This document shows, in pieces, positions 1-7,441 of a DNA stretch of 64,000 nt; positions within the stretch are counted from its first letter, which is position 1, and the number at the start of each line of letters is the position of its first letter. The stretch comes from Rhabdothermincola sediminis. Its GTDB lineage: Bacteria; Actinomycetota; Acidimicrobiia; Acidimicrobiales; Acidimicrobilacustridaceae. Made by a program: the position numbers and the translations under genes. The stretch is taken from the NCBI RefSeq assembly GCF_014805525.1, contig NZ_JACFSZ010000010.1, positions 79,648 through 143,647 on the forward strand. Reading direction: 5' to 3'. The notes under the pieces were generated by a model. It saw only the letters and a program-made list of their open reading frames with translations, was not told where the DNA came from and did no database searches.

Positions 1-42
1 GCAGCCCACCCTGCCCGTTCTTCTCACCGGGCTCCTCGAGGC

Positions 43-762
43 ATGACCAGCACCCGGACCGCTCCAGCGCGATGCCGAAGTCCACGCCCGGTGTCGTCGC
101 CAGCCACGGGCTCCGGTGGGAGACTCCAAGACATCGACCCGTTGCCCCCGGCCCTGCCGCCCAGCGCCCGCGTGAGGGAGGACGACCTCACCCAGGCGAG
201 CGACGCCCAGCTGGTGGTCGCCATCGGCCGTTGGCGCCAGGACGCCCTTGCAGAGGCCTACCGCCGTCACGGCGGCGCCGTGTTCGCGCTCGCCTGCCGG
301 GTGCTCACCGACCGGCTGCTGGCCGAGGAGGTCGCGCAGGACGTCTTCGTGCGGCTCTGGCACGAGCCGGGCCGGTTCGATCCCCAGCGCGGCAGCCTGC
401 GATCCTTCCTCCTCGCCCACGCCCACAACCGTGCCGTGGACATCGTGCGCTCCGAAGAGGCGCGGCGCGGGCGGGAGCGGCGCCAGCACCAAGAGCGCGT
501 CCGGGTCAGCGCAGGTGAAGACGTCGAGGGTGACGTCTGGGACCTCACCGTCGCCGAGCACGTCCGCGACGCGCTGGGCCTGCTCCCTCCCGGTGAGCGG
601 CAGGCGATCGAGATGGCGTACTTCGGCGGCAAGACCTACCGGCAGGTCGCCGCCAGCCTGGGCGAGCCCGAAGGCACCGTGAAGAGCCGCATCCGTTCGG
701 GACTTCGCCGCCTGCGCGACAACCTTGCCGACCTGGTGTGGGAGGACAGCCGTGAACCATGA
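43..762 (+). CDS. ECF-type RNA polymerase sigma factor
   Basis: An alternative sigma factor that should direct RNA polymerase to a small stress regulon. Region 2 lies around residues 70-135, with 'EEVAQDVFVRLW' at 95-106. The region 4 helix-turn-helix is at about 183-226, with 'KTYRQVAASL' and 'GTVKSRIRSGLRRLR'. The 43-residue Pro/Ser-rich N-terminus is not typical of the family; an in-frame GTG at 172 gives a 196-residue protein of normal ECF length, so the start is uncertain. The next gene, on the same strand, overlaps it by 11 nt and encodes a zinc-type anti-sigma factor, the usual SigK/RskA arrangement. The family call is secure; the regulon is unknown. Confidence 0.88.
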   Translation: MTSTRTAPARCRSPRPVSSPATGSGGRLQDIDPLPPALPPSARVREDDLTQASDAQLVVAIGRWRQDALAEAYRRHGGAVFALACRVLTDRLLAEEVAQDVFVRLWHEPGRFDPQRGSLRSFLLAHAHNRAVDIVRSEEARRGRERRQHQERVRVSAGEDVEGDVWDLTVAEHVRDALGLLPPGERQAIEMAYFGGKTYRQVAASLGEPEGTVKSRIRSGLRRLRDNLADLVWEDSREP

Positions 763-1480
763 CGAGATCAGCGACCTCCTCGGGGCCTACGCCCTCGACG
801 CCGTCGACCCCGACGAGCACGCCGCCGTGGACACCCACCTGCGCGAATGCGCACGCTGCCGGGCCGAAGTGCAGGACCACCGGGAGACGGCCGCACTGCT
901 GACCCCCAGCAGCGGCGACGCCCCCGAGCACCTCTGGCAGCGCATCGCCGGCTCGCTCGAGGCATCCCCGCCCGGGCCCCGGCTGGCCCCCGTCGAGGGC
1001 GGCACGCTCGAACGCCCCCGGCGGGTGGCTCGAGCGATGGTCGCAGCCCTCGCCGCGGCCGCCGTGATCGTCGCGGTGCTCGGCGTTCAGGTGCGCGAAC
1101 AGGACCAGCGGATCGACCAGCTCCAGAGCGCCCTGCAGGACCCGCTGGGCCCAGCGTTCCAGGCCGCGCTCACTGACCCGCGCTCCCAGGTGTTCGAGCT
1201 GGCCTCCGACGACGGGCAGCTCACGCTCCGGGGGGTCATCGCAGCCGACGGGACCGGATACCTGGCCGCCGCGGCGCTGCCCCGCCTCAGCCGTGACCGC
1301 ACCTACCAGCTGTGGGGCGCGACGGGCGACCAGCTGATCTCCCTTGGGGTCCTCGGACCGCACCCCGATATCGTCACGTTCCCCGCCGACCCCTACACCG
1401 CCTTCGCCGTCACCGAGGAGGACCGGGCCGGGGTCGTCGCGTCCACCAACGCGCCGGTGGTCGTCGGCAGCACCACCTGA
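752..1480 (+). CDS. Membrane anti-sigma factor, zinc-binding RskA-like
   Basis: Predicted to hold the upstream ECF sigma factor at the membrane until a signal releases it. The start is the GTG at 752, overlapping the end of the sigma gene, so the two are probably translationally coupled. The N-terminal anti-sigma domain carries H29, C33 and C36 (HxxxCxxC, the zinc-dependent anti-sigma signature). A single membrane helix spans about residues 96-113. The remaining roughly 130 residues resemble the extracytoplasmic RskA domain ('TYQLWGATGDQLISLGVLG'). In known RskA proteins release is by regulated proteolysis. No site-1 or site-2 protease gene lies next to it. Confidence 0.85.
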   Translation: MNHDEISDLLGAYALDAVDPDEHAAVDTHLRECARCRAEVQDHRETAALLTPSSGDAPEHLWQRIAGSLEASPPGPRLAPVEGGTLERPRRVARAMVAALAAAAVIVAVLGVQVREQDQRIDQLQSALQDPLGPAFQAALTDPRSQVFELASDDGQLTLRGVIAADGTGYLAAAALPRLSRDRTYQLWGATGDQLISLGVLGPHPDIVTFPADPYTAFAVTEEDRAGVVASTNAPVVVGSTT

Positions 1481-1548
1481 GACGGCCACCGGATCGGTCA
1501 GCATCGAGCGTGCGGTCGTTGCGAGCAGGCTGACCAGGAAGGTCGACG

Positions 1549-2019
1549 GTGGCGCCAGTGCCCTCGCGCATGCAGTTCTCGGTGGGTGTCGTCGACGATG
1601 ACGACGATCTGCGTGCGCTCGTCCGCCTCACCCTCGAGCTGAGCAGCCGCTACCACGTCGTCGGCGAGGCGCCCGACGCCGAGACCGCACTCGCGGTCAT
1701 CGAGGCCGAGGTACCCGACATCGTCGTGCTCGACCTCGGGCTGGCCGACATCGCCGGGCACGAGCTCATCCCCCGCATCCTCGACATCGCAGGCGACACG
1801 CGGGTGGTCGTCTTCACCGGCACCGACCCACAAGACCAGCACCTGAGCCGCTCGACCGGCGCCACAGACTACGTGGTCAAGGGCGACATCGACCACCTCC
1901 TCGCAGCGCTCAACCAGATCGGAGACCGCCCACCCACACGAGCGACCCGCCGCTTCGCGGCGACACCACCGAGCGTCCCCGGCGCCCGCCAGTTCCTCGC
2001 CGACACCTGCCGGCGCTAG
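1549..2019 (+). CDS. Response regulator receiver domain (5' half of an interrupted gene)
   Basis: A CheY-like receiver domain that should accept phosphate from a histidine kinase. Acidic residues lie in 'VVDDDDD' (15-20), the phospho-acceptor is D62 in 'IVVLDLGL', the switch Thr is T90 and the conserved Lys is K111. GTG 1549 is preferred because 'aggaagg' lies 6 nt upstream; ATG 1570 is the alternative. There is no DNA-binding output domain. The product ends 'FLADTCRR' at a TAG (2017-2019), and the same frame continues directly into an RsbW-like ATPase domain. It is therefore probably the N-terminal half of a larger receiver-ATPase protein whose output domain is now cut off. The cognate kinase is not in the window. 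Confidence 0.8.
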   Translation: MAPVPSRMQFSVGVVDDDDDLRALVRLTLELSSRYHVVGEAPDAETALAVIEAEVPDIVVLDLGLADIAGHELIPRILDIAGDTRVVVFTGTDPQDQHLSRSTGATDYVVKGDIDHLLAALNQIGDRPPTRATRRFAATPPSVPGARQFLADTCRR

Positions 2020-2310
2020 CGGTGCGGCGACGAGAGCGAGACTGCCACGCTGATCGTGAGCGAGCTGGTCACCAACGCCATGATCCACGCCAGCTCCCCG
2101 ACGGACGTGACCCTGTCCCTCGCTGGAAGCGTCCTGCGCGTCGAGGTCGCCGACGAATCGAACCGAAGCCCCGATCCCCAGGTCCTCGACCCGGCATCCG
2201 AGGGCGGCCGCGGCATGTTCCTCGTCGCCGCCATGAGCCAAGCCTGGGGCGTCGAGGCCGGCGAGCACGGCAAGGTCGTGTGGGCCGAACTCGCCGTGAC
2301 GCAACGCTGA
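2020..2310 (+). pseudogene. HATPase_c_2 (RsbW/anti-sigma regulator-like) domain behind an in-frame stop
   Basis: This stretch stays in the frame of the receiver gene after the TAG at 2017-2019. It encodes a GHKL-type ATPase domain of the RsbW/SpoIIAB kind: N-box helix 'SELVTNAMIHA', G1-like 'VEVADES' and a 'GGRGMFLV' glycine loop. Family members usually have a Trp just before this point, in a pattern like RRWGL...VSELVTNA. The stop sits at that Trp position, so a TGG-to-TAG change is the simplest explanation. The only obvious internal start (GTG 2056) would begin inside the N-box helix, so an independent functional domain is unlikely. Readthrough or a sequencing error are alternatives. Confidence 0.7.
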
Positions 2311-2366
2311 CGGCCTTGCCGGCCCGGCCGCCGACGAGTTCCCTCGACTCGCCGCCGTGGGACCGG

Positions 2367-2886
2367 TCAGCAGAGGTTGCCGTAGATGCGCAGCCCAGCC
2401 AGCCCCGGCAGCGCCGAGAACCGCTGGTCCATGCGGGACACGACACGCCTGCCGTCGTCGCCACTCGCGAGATAGCCGAGCAACCGATCGAACTCCTCCG
2501 GACGCTTGTAGCCGTCACCGACCCCCACCGGCGTCCACGCCCGCGTGAGGACCTGGCGCACCGCGACCCGCGCCAGCGGGCTGGCCGCCAGACGCCATTC
2601 CGCCTACAGCAGGTAGAAGCTGTAATGGCGCGACTCCTGCGCCGCGACACGCCCCAGGAGCGTCGCCAGCAGCGGATGGCCGCAGCGGGCGGCCAGCAAC
2701 CGGTAACCGGTCAACGTCAACAGCTCATTCGCCGCTCACCAGGTCATGTGCGCAGCCGCGACCACGGTCCCGACCGGCCCGGCGATCCGAGCCAGGCCCC
2801 GCTCCCGCGCCGGCGCCACCGCCGGCGGCGCCGTCTGCCGGGGCGGCACGACAACGCCAGCGTGCTCGCGGTAGCAGCGCAAGAAC
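2367..2886 (-). pseudogene. Remnant of a diiron fatty-acid desaturase/ferritin-like protein, with in-frame stops
   Basis: One minus-strand frame (3' end 2367) reads as a ferritin-like, acyl-ACP-desaturase-like protein. Protein-like segments include 'ELLTLTGYRLLAARCGHPLL', the carboxylate/histidine helix 'AAQESRHYSFYLL' (ExxH) and 'RAWTPVGVGDGYKRPEEF', ending 'LAGLRIYGNLC'. The frame is broken by TGA at 2736-2738 (after 'AHMTW') and TAG at 2604-2606 (after 'YSFYLL'). The N-terminal half is missing; its place is taken by the truncated phosphoketolase, to which it is joined near 2887 in a different frame. The family call rests on recognising the ExxH helix and general pattern, without a database search. 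Confidence 0.5.
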
Positions 2887-3968
2887 CGGGTTGGCTCCCA
2901 TGCGACGGTCGCCGGTGCGGCTCGCGGCGAGGACGTCGGGGACGGGACGGCCTCGACGGTCGAAGAGCTCCTCGGGCCGGTAGCTGCGCAACCACTGCTC
3001 GAGGATCGCCAGGTGCGCGGGATCGGTGCGCACGTCCGAGACCGGCACCTGGTGGGAGTGGAACGTCCCCTCGATCTGCTGGCCATCCACGATCGCCGGG
3101 CCGGTCCAGCCCTTCGGGGTGCGCAGGACGAGCGCGGGCCACGCCGGCCGGGCCCGGACCCCCCGCGCCCTCGCGTCGGCCTGGATGGCGGCGATCGAAT
3201 CGAAGCAGTGATCGAATGCCGAGGCGAGGTCTCGATGCACGTGGTGGGGATCGTCTCCGTTGACGAAGACTGGCGCGTAGCCGTGACCCTGGAGGAGGCG
3301 GACGATGTCCTCGTCGCTCGAGCGGCCGAGGACCGTGGCGCTGGAGATCTTGTAGCCGTTGAGGTGCAGGGTCGGCAGCACGGCGCCGTCCCGGGCGGGG
3401 TTCAGGAAGCTGATGCCCTTCCACGACCCCTCGAGCGGGCCCGTCTCGGCTTCGCCGTCACCGATCACGCAGGCGACGACCAGTTCGGGGTGGTCGAACG
3501 CCGCGCCGAAGGCGTGGACGAGCGCGTATCCCAGCTCGCCACCCTCGTGGATCGAGCCCGGCGTGGGGACGCTGACGTGGCTGGGAACACCGCCGGGCGT
3601 CGAGAACTGGCGGAAGAGCCGGAGCATGCCGGCTGCATCCAGCGAGACGTCCGGGTAGATCGCCGAGTACGTGCCTTCGAGGTAGACGTTGGCCAGGATG
3701 GCCGGGCCACCGTGCCCCGGGCCGGTCACGAGCAGCACGCTCGACCCTCGCTCGCGGATCACCCGGTTGAGATGGGTGTAGATGATGTTGAGCCCAGGCG
3801 AGGTGCCCCAGTGGCCGAGCAACCGCGGCTTGATGTGCCCTGCCTCGAGCGGTTGGGTGAGCAGCGGGTTGTCGCGCAGGTAGATCTGGCCCACCGTGAG
3901 GTAGTTGGCTGCACGCCAGTGGGCATCGATCCGCCGGAGCTCTCGTCACTCAGGACCCCCTCGGCCAC
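2887..3968 (-). pseudogene. xfp: Truncated, frameshifted phosphoketolase (N-terminal half)
   Basis: Phosphoketolase cleaves xylulose-5-P or fructose-6-P to acetyl phosphate with thiamine diphosphate. Family landmarks are present: '[16 protein letters not shown]', 'HWGTSPGLN', 'GPGHGGPA', '[10 protein letters not shown]', '[10 protein letters not shown]' and 'RTPKGWTGP'. Similarity stops at 'RRMGANP' (codon ending 2887), where the family continues with a HANGG-like motif. Only about half of the usual ~800 residues remain. The 5' end is also shifted: a GTG at 3968 gives 'AEGVLSDE', but the rest of the enzyme is in another frame from about 3940-3944, consistent with loss of one G in 'gaggag'. 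Two independent lesions make this a pseudogene. No acetate kinase is near. Confidence 0.82.
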
Positions 3969-4055
3969 CAGGCTCGGCTGGTCGTGGCTGGAGCCAATGC
4001 TCCGGGACCTTACCCATCCTTCCCGCGGCCGTGACCGCCGGCGAGCTGGCCGTGA

Positions 4056-4751
4056 TCAGCTCGGCGATGCCTGCTCCCCGAGGTAGCCGCTCAGCTCCTC
4101 GTCGTCGATGCGCCGGAAGGCCCGGCGGCCGTTGGTGCGCGACAGCACGGCTGCTTCCAGCTCGCTCGGCCCGATGCTCCGCTCGGGCCCCGCCAGGGCC
4201 TGCACCGTGACCCTCACCGCCTCGTCGAGGGGCAGTCCTGCTCGCCAGGTCTCCTGGAGCCTCGCGGCGATCGCCTCCGCTTCGCCGCCGAGGACGGTGA
4301 CGTTCTCCTCGTCCATCACGGTGCCGTCGTAGAGGATGTGGAAGAGCTGGTCCCCGCCCGGCTCGGCACCGACTTCGGCCACCAGGATCTCGACCTCCAT
4401 GGGCTTCATCTCGTGGGTGAAGATCTGGCCGAGGATCTGCGCGTACTGGTTGGCCAGGCTGCGAGCGTCGACGTCCTCCCGGCTGTAGGCATAACCCTTG
4501 AGATCGGCGGCGCGGATGCCGGCGATGCGCAGCTGGTCGAACTCGTTGTACTTGCCGACACCGGCGAACGCGATCCGGTCGTAGATCTCGCTGATCTTTC
4601 GCAGCGTCGAGGAGGGGTTCTCGGCGCAGATCAGGATGCCCTGGTCGTAGAGCACGGCCGCGAGGCTCCGGCCCCGCGCGATGCCCTTGCGGGCGTAGTC
4701 AGCCCGGTCCTTCATGACCTGCTCGGGGGCGACGTAGAAGGGCATGGTCAT
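4056..4751 (-). CDS. prcA: 20S proteasome alpha subunit
   Basis: Structural alpha subunit of the bacterial 20S proteasome. Its heptameric rings cap the catalytic beta rings and bind the ARC/Mpa ATPase. The N-terminus 'PFYVAPEQVMKDRADYARKG' is the gating and signature region, followed by the typical alpha fold ('FAGVGKYNEFDQLRIAG', 'YDGTVMDEENVTVLGGEAEA'). Length is 231 aa, normal for actinobacterial PrcA. The ATG overlaps the prcB stop codon (ATGA), the usual coupled prcB-prcA arrangement. The C-terminus is poorly conserved, as in the family. It is the last gene of the proteasome operon; downstream lies the decayed phosphoketolase. Confidence 0.96.
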   Translation of the reverse strand: MTMPFYVAPEQVMKDRADYARKGIARGRSLAAVLYDQGILICAENPSSTLRKISEIYDRIAFAGVGKYNEFDQLRIAGIRAADLKGYAYSREDVDARSLANQYAQILGQIFTHEMKPMEVEILVAEVGAEPGGDQLFHILYDGTVMDEENVTVLGGEAEAIAARLQETWRAGLPLDEAVRVTVQALAGPERSIGPSELEAAVLSRTNGRRAFRRIDDEELSGYLGEQASPS

Positions 4752-5584
4752 CGCTCGCCACCACCTTCGGTCGTGGTCTCCGGCAACCGGGGTGCGGTGG
4801 CTTCGCGCTCGGTGAGGGTGGCCACCAGGTCCTGGAAGCGCTCGGCCACTTCGTCATCGGCCAGGCGCTCGAAGCCGCTGCTGGTGATGGTGGCGATCAC
4901 CGGGTAGATGCCCCGGACCAGGTCCGGTCCGCCGGTGGCCGAGTCCTCGTCGGCGGCCTCGAAGAGGGCTGTGATCGCCAGGTCCACCGCGCCACCCCGA
5001 TCCATGCCTTCCCGGTAGCCCAGCTTGATCACCGTGCTGGCATGGAGGCTCCCCGATCCACTGGCGGCGAAGCGGGTCTCCTCGTAGCGGCCCCCGGTCA
5101 GGTCGTACTCGAAGAGGCGGCCCGCTCGCCGGTGGGTGTCGTAGCCGGCGAAGAGTGGTACGACACCGAGTCCCTGCATCGCCGCCGGGAGGTTCGATCG
5201 CACCATCTGGGCCAGGGTGTTCGCCTTGCCCTCCAGGCTGAGCGCCGTCCCCTCGACCTTCTCGTAGTGCTCGAGCTGGAGCTGGAACAGCTTGACCATC
5301 TCCATCGCCGGCCCGGCCGCGCCGGCGATCGCCACCCCGGAGTGACGATCGGCCGGGAAGACCTTCTCGATGGCCCGGTGGGAGATGAAGTTGCCAGCCG
5401 TGGCCCGCCGGTCACCAGCCATCACCACGCCGTCGGCGTAGCGGATGGCCACCACCGTCGTGCCGTGGGCGATCTCGATCCGCTCGCCAGGCGACAGGGT
5501 GGGTACCGGCGGTGCCAATCCGACCCGCCGCAGCAGCTCGGTGAAGCTCGGTCCGGGATCGTCACCCGGCGTGAAGAACGGCAT
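4748..5584 (-). CDS. prcB: 20S proteasome beta subunit (catalytic)
   Basis: Catalytic subunit of the proteasome, an N-terminal-nucleophile threonine protease made as a proprotein. The mature N-terminal Thr is the first T of 'HGTTVVAIRYADG'. Conserved 'GVVMAGDRRATAGNFI' and 'SGSGSLHASTVIKLGY' follow. Starting at the ATG at 5584 ('PFFTPGDDPG') leaves a propeptide of about 42 residues. GTG 5590 and an ATG at 5653 are in-frame alternatives; the last would bring it within about 22 nt of pup. The mature body ends in a low-complexity Glu/Gly tail. It overlaps prcA by 4 nt, so alpha and beta are probably made in balance. Confidence 0.94.
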   Translation of the reverse strand: MPFFTPGDDPGPSFTELLRRVGLAPPVPTLSPGERIEIAHGTTVVAIRYADGVVMAGDRRATAGNFISHRAIEKVFPADRHSGVAIAGAAGPAMEMVKLFQLQLEHYEKVEGTALSLEGKANTLAQMVRSNLPAAMQGLGVVPLFAGYDTHRRAGRLFEYDLTGGRYEETRFAASGSGSLHASTVIKLGYREGMDRGGAVDLAITALFEAADEDSATGGPDLVRGIYPVIATITSSGFERLADDEVAERFQDLVATLTEREATAPRLPETTTEGGGER

Positions 5585-5675
5585 GCTCACGGACGAGCAG
5601 GCTACAAGGTGCCGTCGCGGCGGTGACCAGTCACCTCCCGAGGGCCCGCTCACACCGCCTGGCCGCAGAAGCCGG

Positions 5676-5870
5676 CTACTCGCCGCCCTTCTGCACGTAC
5701 GACTTCACGAACTCCTCAGCGTTGGTCTCCAGGACGTCGTCGATCTCGTCCAGCAGCTCGTCCAGCTCAGCCTTGAGCTTCTCGCCGCGCTCGGTCGTGA
5801 CGGGGGCGTCGTCGACCTCGACGTCCTCGCGTTCCTTCGCCGGCTTCTTGATCTGCTCCCGTTCAGCCAT
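5676..5870 (-). CDS. pup: Prokaryotic ubiquitin-like protein Pup
   Basis: A 64-residue intrinsically disordered modifier attached to lysines to mark proteins for ARC/Mpa and the proteasome. The C-terminal half contains the coiled-coil-forming ARC-binding segment ('LKAELDELLDEIDDVLETNA') and ends 'YVQKGGE'. The last residue is Glu, so unlike mycobacterial Pup (Gln) it needs no deamidation before ligation. The start is the ATG at 5870, giving normal Pup length. It sits 35 nt after dop and upstream of prcB, the canonical order. The Pup ligase PafA is not in this window. Confidence 0.96.
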   Translation of the reverse strand: MAEREQIKKPAKEREDVEVDDAPVTTERGEKLKAELDELLDEIDDVLETNAEEFVKSYVQKGGE

Positions 5871-5905
5871 CAACCACTCACTCCGTCGCTCGTCGCGGTC
5901 CGCGC

Positions 5906-7420
5906 CTACGACCCGAGCCGCTCCAGCAGCTCCGCCGACGTCGAACACTCTGCCAACAACGTACCCACCTGCGCCGCTGTTCCACGCGTCGGCTCCATCA
6001 TCGGGACCCGGCGGAGGGGATCCTGGCCGACGTCGAAAACCAGCGAGTCCCAGTTGGCGGCCACGACGTCATCGGCCCACCGTTGGAGGCACTTGCCACG
6101 GAAGTAGGCCCGGGTGTCGGTGGGGGGCTCGGTGATCGCCTCCCGGACCTCCTCGTCGGTGGTCAGCCGCTCGAGGCCCACCCGAGCCGCCAGGGAGCGC
6201 TCGGGGCGGAGGTCATGGTACTGGAGATCCATCGCTGCTAGACGGGCATCGTCCCACCGGAGGCCGTGGCGCTCGCGGTAGCCCTCGATCAGCCGGTACT
6301 TGGCGACCCAGTCGAGCTGCGAGGCCAGTGACCCCGGATCGGTCTCGAGGCCCGTGAGCACGGCCTCCCAGCGGCGGAGCACCTCCTGGCCGGTGGACTC
6401 GCCCACGCACTCCAGGCCGAATGCGTCGGCGTACTTGCGGGCCCGGTCGTAGAGCTCCCATTGCACCTCGAGCGCCGTGATCGACGAGCCGTCGACGAGC
6501 TCGAGCGGCTCGGTCAGCGTGAGGTCGTAGCTCACCTGGCGGAGGGCCCAGACGGGCGTGTTGAACACCAGCTCCCGTGTCAGGAAGTCGTCCTCGACCA
6601 TCGCCAGCACCAGCGCGGTGGTGCCCACCTTCAGGAAGGTCGAGACCTCGGACAGGTTGGCATCCCCCACGATGACGTGCAGGCGCCGGTACTTCTGCGC
6701 GTCGGAATGCGGCTCGTCGCGGGTGTTCACGATCGGTCGCTTGAGCGTCGTCTCGAGGCCGACCTCCTCCTCGAAGAAGTCGGCCCGCTGTGAGAGCTGG
6801 AAGGGGATCTGCTCCGCGGTCATCCCGGCGACCTCGGTGCCCACCTTGCCTGCGCCGGTGAACACCTGCCGGGTGATGAAGTGGGCCATCGCGTGCACGA
6901 CGATGCGCCCGAAGGGCACGTGGCGGTCCATGAGGTAGTTCTCGTGACAGCCGTAGGAGTTGCCCTTGCGGTCGCTGTTGTTCTTGTAGACGACGATCTC
7001 CTGGCCTCCGGGCAACAGCCGGCGGGCAGCTTCCATCGATTGCTTGAGGATCTCTTCCGCCGCGCGGTCGTAGACCACCACCGAGCGGGCGTCGGCGCAC
7101 TCGGGTGTGGACAGTTCCGGGTGTGCGTGGTCTACGTAGTACCGGGCACCGTTGGTCAGGACGGCGTTGACGAGGTGGGTCTCCACCTCGGGCGCCATCG
7201 CGCCGGCGGCCTGGATGCCTCGAGCGTCGTTGCCCGGTGATTCGTCCTCGAAGTCCCAGCCGACCTTGGACGACACGGACTCGCCACCGCGTGCTCGGAC
7301 CATCTCGTTGACGTAGGCGTTGATCAACATGGAAGACGCCGCAATGGGATTGGAGTCGGCCGCGCCGCGAAGCACGATGCCGTACTCCGTCTCGACACCG
7401 CAGATCTTCTTGATCGCCAC
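5906..7420 (-). CDS. dop: Depupylase/deamidase of Pup
   Basis: A carboxylate-amine-ligase-fold enzyme that removes Pup from substrates and, in species with Pup-Gln, deamidates Pup. The N-terminal 'CGVETEYGIVLRG' carries the metal/ATP-binding Glu residues. 'NPIAASSMLINAYV' is typical of Dop rather than PafA. 'YYVDHAHPELSTPEC' holds the catalytic Asp, and 'YKNNSDRKGNSYGCHENYL' is a further conserved block. At 504 aa it has normal Dop length. Because the local Pup already ends in Glu, only the depupylase activity should be needed. It lies 21 nt after arc and just before pup, in one operon. Confidence 0.94.
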   Translation of the reverse strand: MAIKKICGVETEYGIVLRGAADSNPIAASSMLINAYVNEMVRARGGESVSSKVGWDFEDESPGNDARGIQAAGAMAPEVETHLVNAVLTNGARYYVDHAHPELSTPECADARSVVVYDRAAEEILKQSMEAARRLLPGGQEIVVYKNNSDRKGNSYGCHENYLMDRHVPFGRIVVHAMAHFITRQVFTGAGKVGTEVAGMTAEQIPFQLSQRADFFEEEVGLETTLKRPIVNTRDEPHSDAQKYRRLHVIVGDANLSEVSTFLKVGTTALVLAMVEDDFLTRELVFNTPVWALRQVSYDLTLTEPLELVDGSSITALEVQWELYDRARKYADAFGLECVGESTGQEVLRRWEAVLTGLETDPGSLASQLDWVAKYRLIEGYRERHGLRWDDARLAAMDLQYHDLRPERSLAARVGLERLTTDEEVREAITEPPTDTRAYFRGKCLQRWADDVVAANWDSLVFDVGQDPLRRVPMMEPTRGTAAQVGTLLAECSTSAELLERLGS

Positions 7421-7441
7421 CTACGTCAGCCTCGGTGTGTC

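Noticed and set aside
2022..3263. A plus-strand frame of 413 codons covering the decayed patch.
   Set aside because: Very Arg/Pro-rich with no motif; the minus strand carries recognisable phosphoketolase and desaturase sequence instead.
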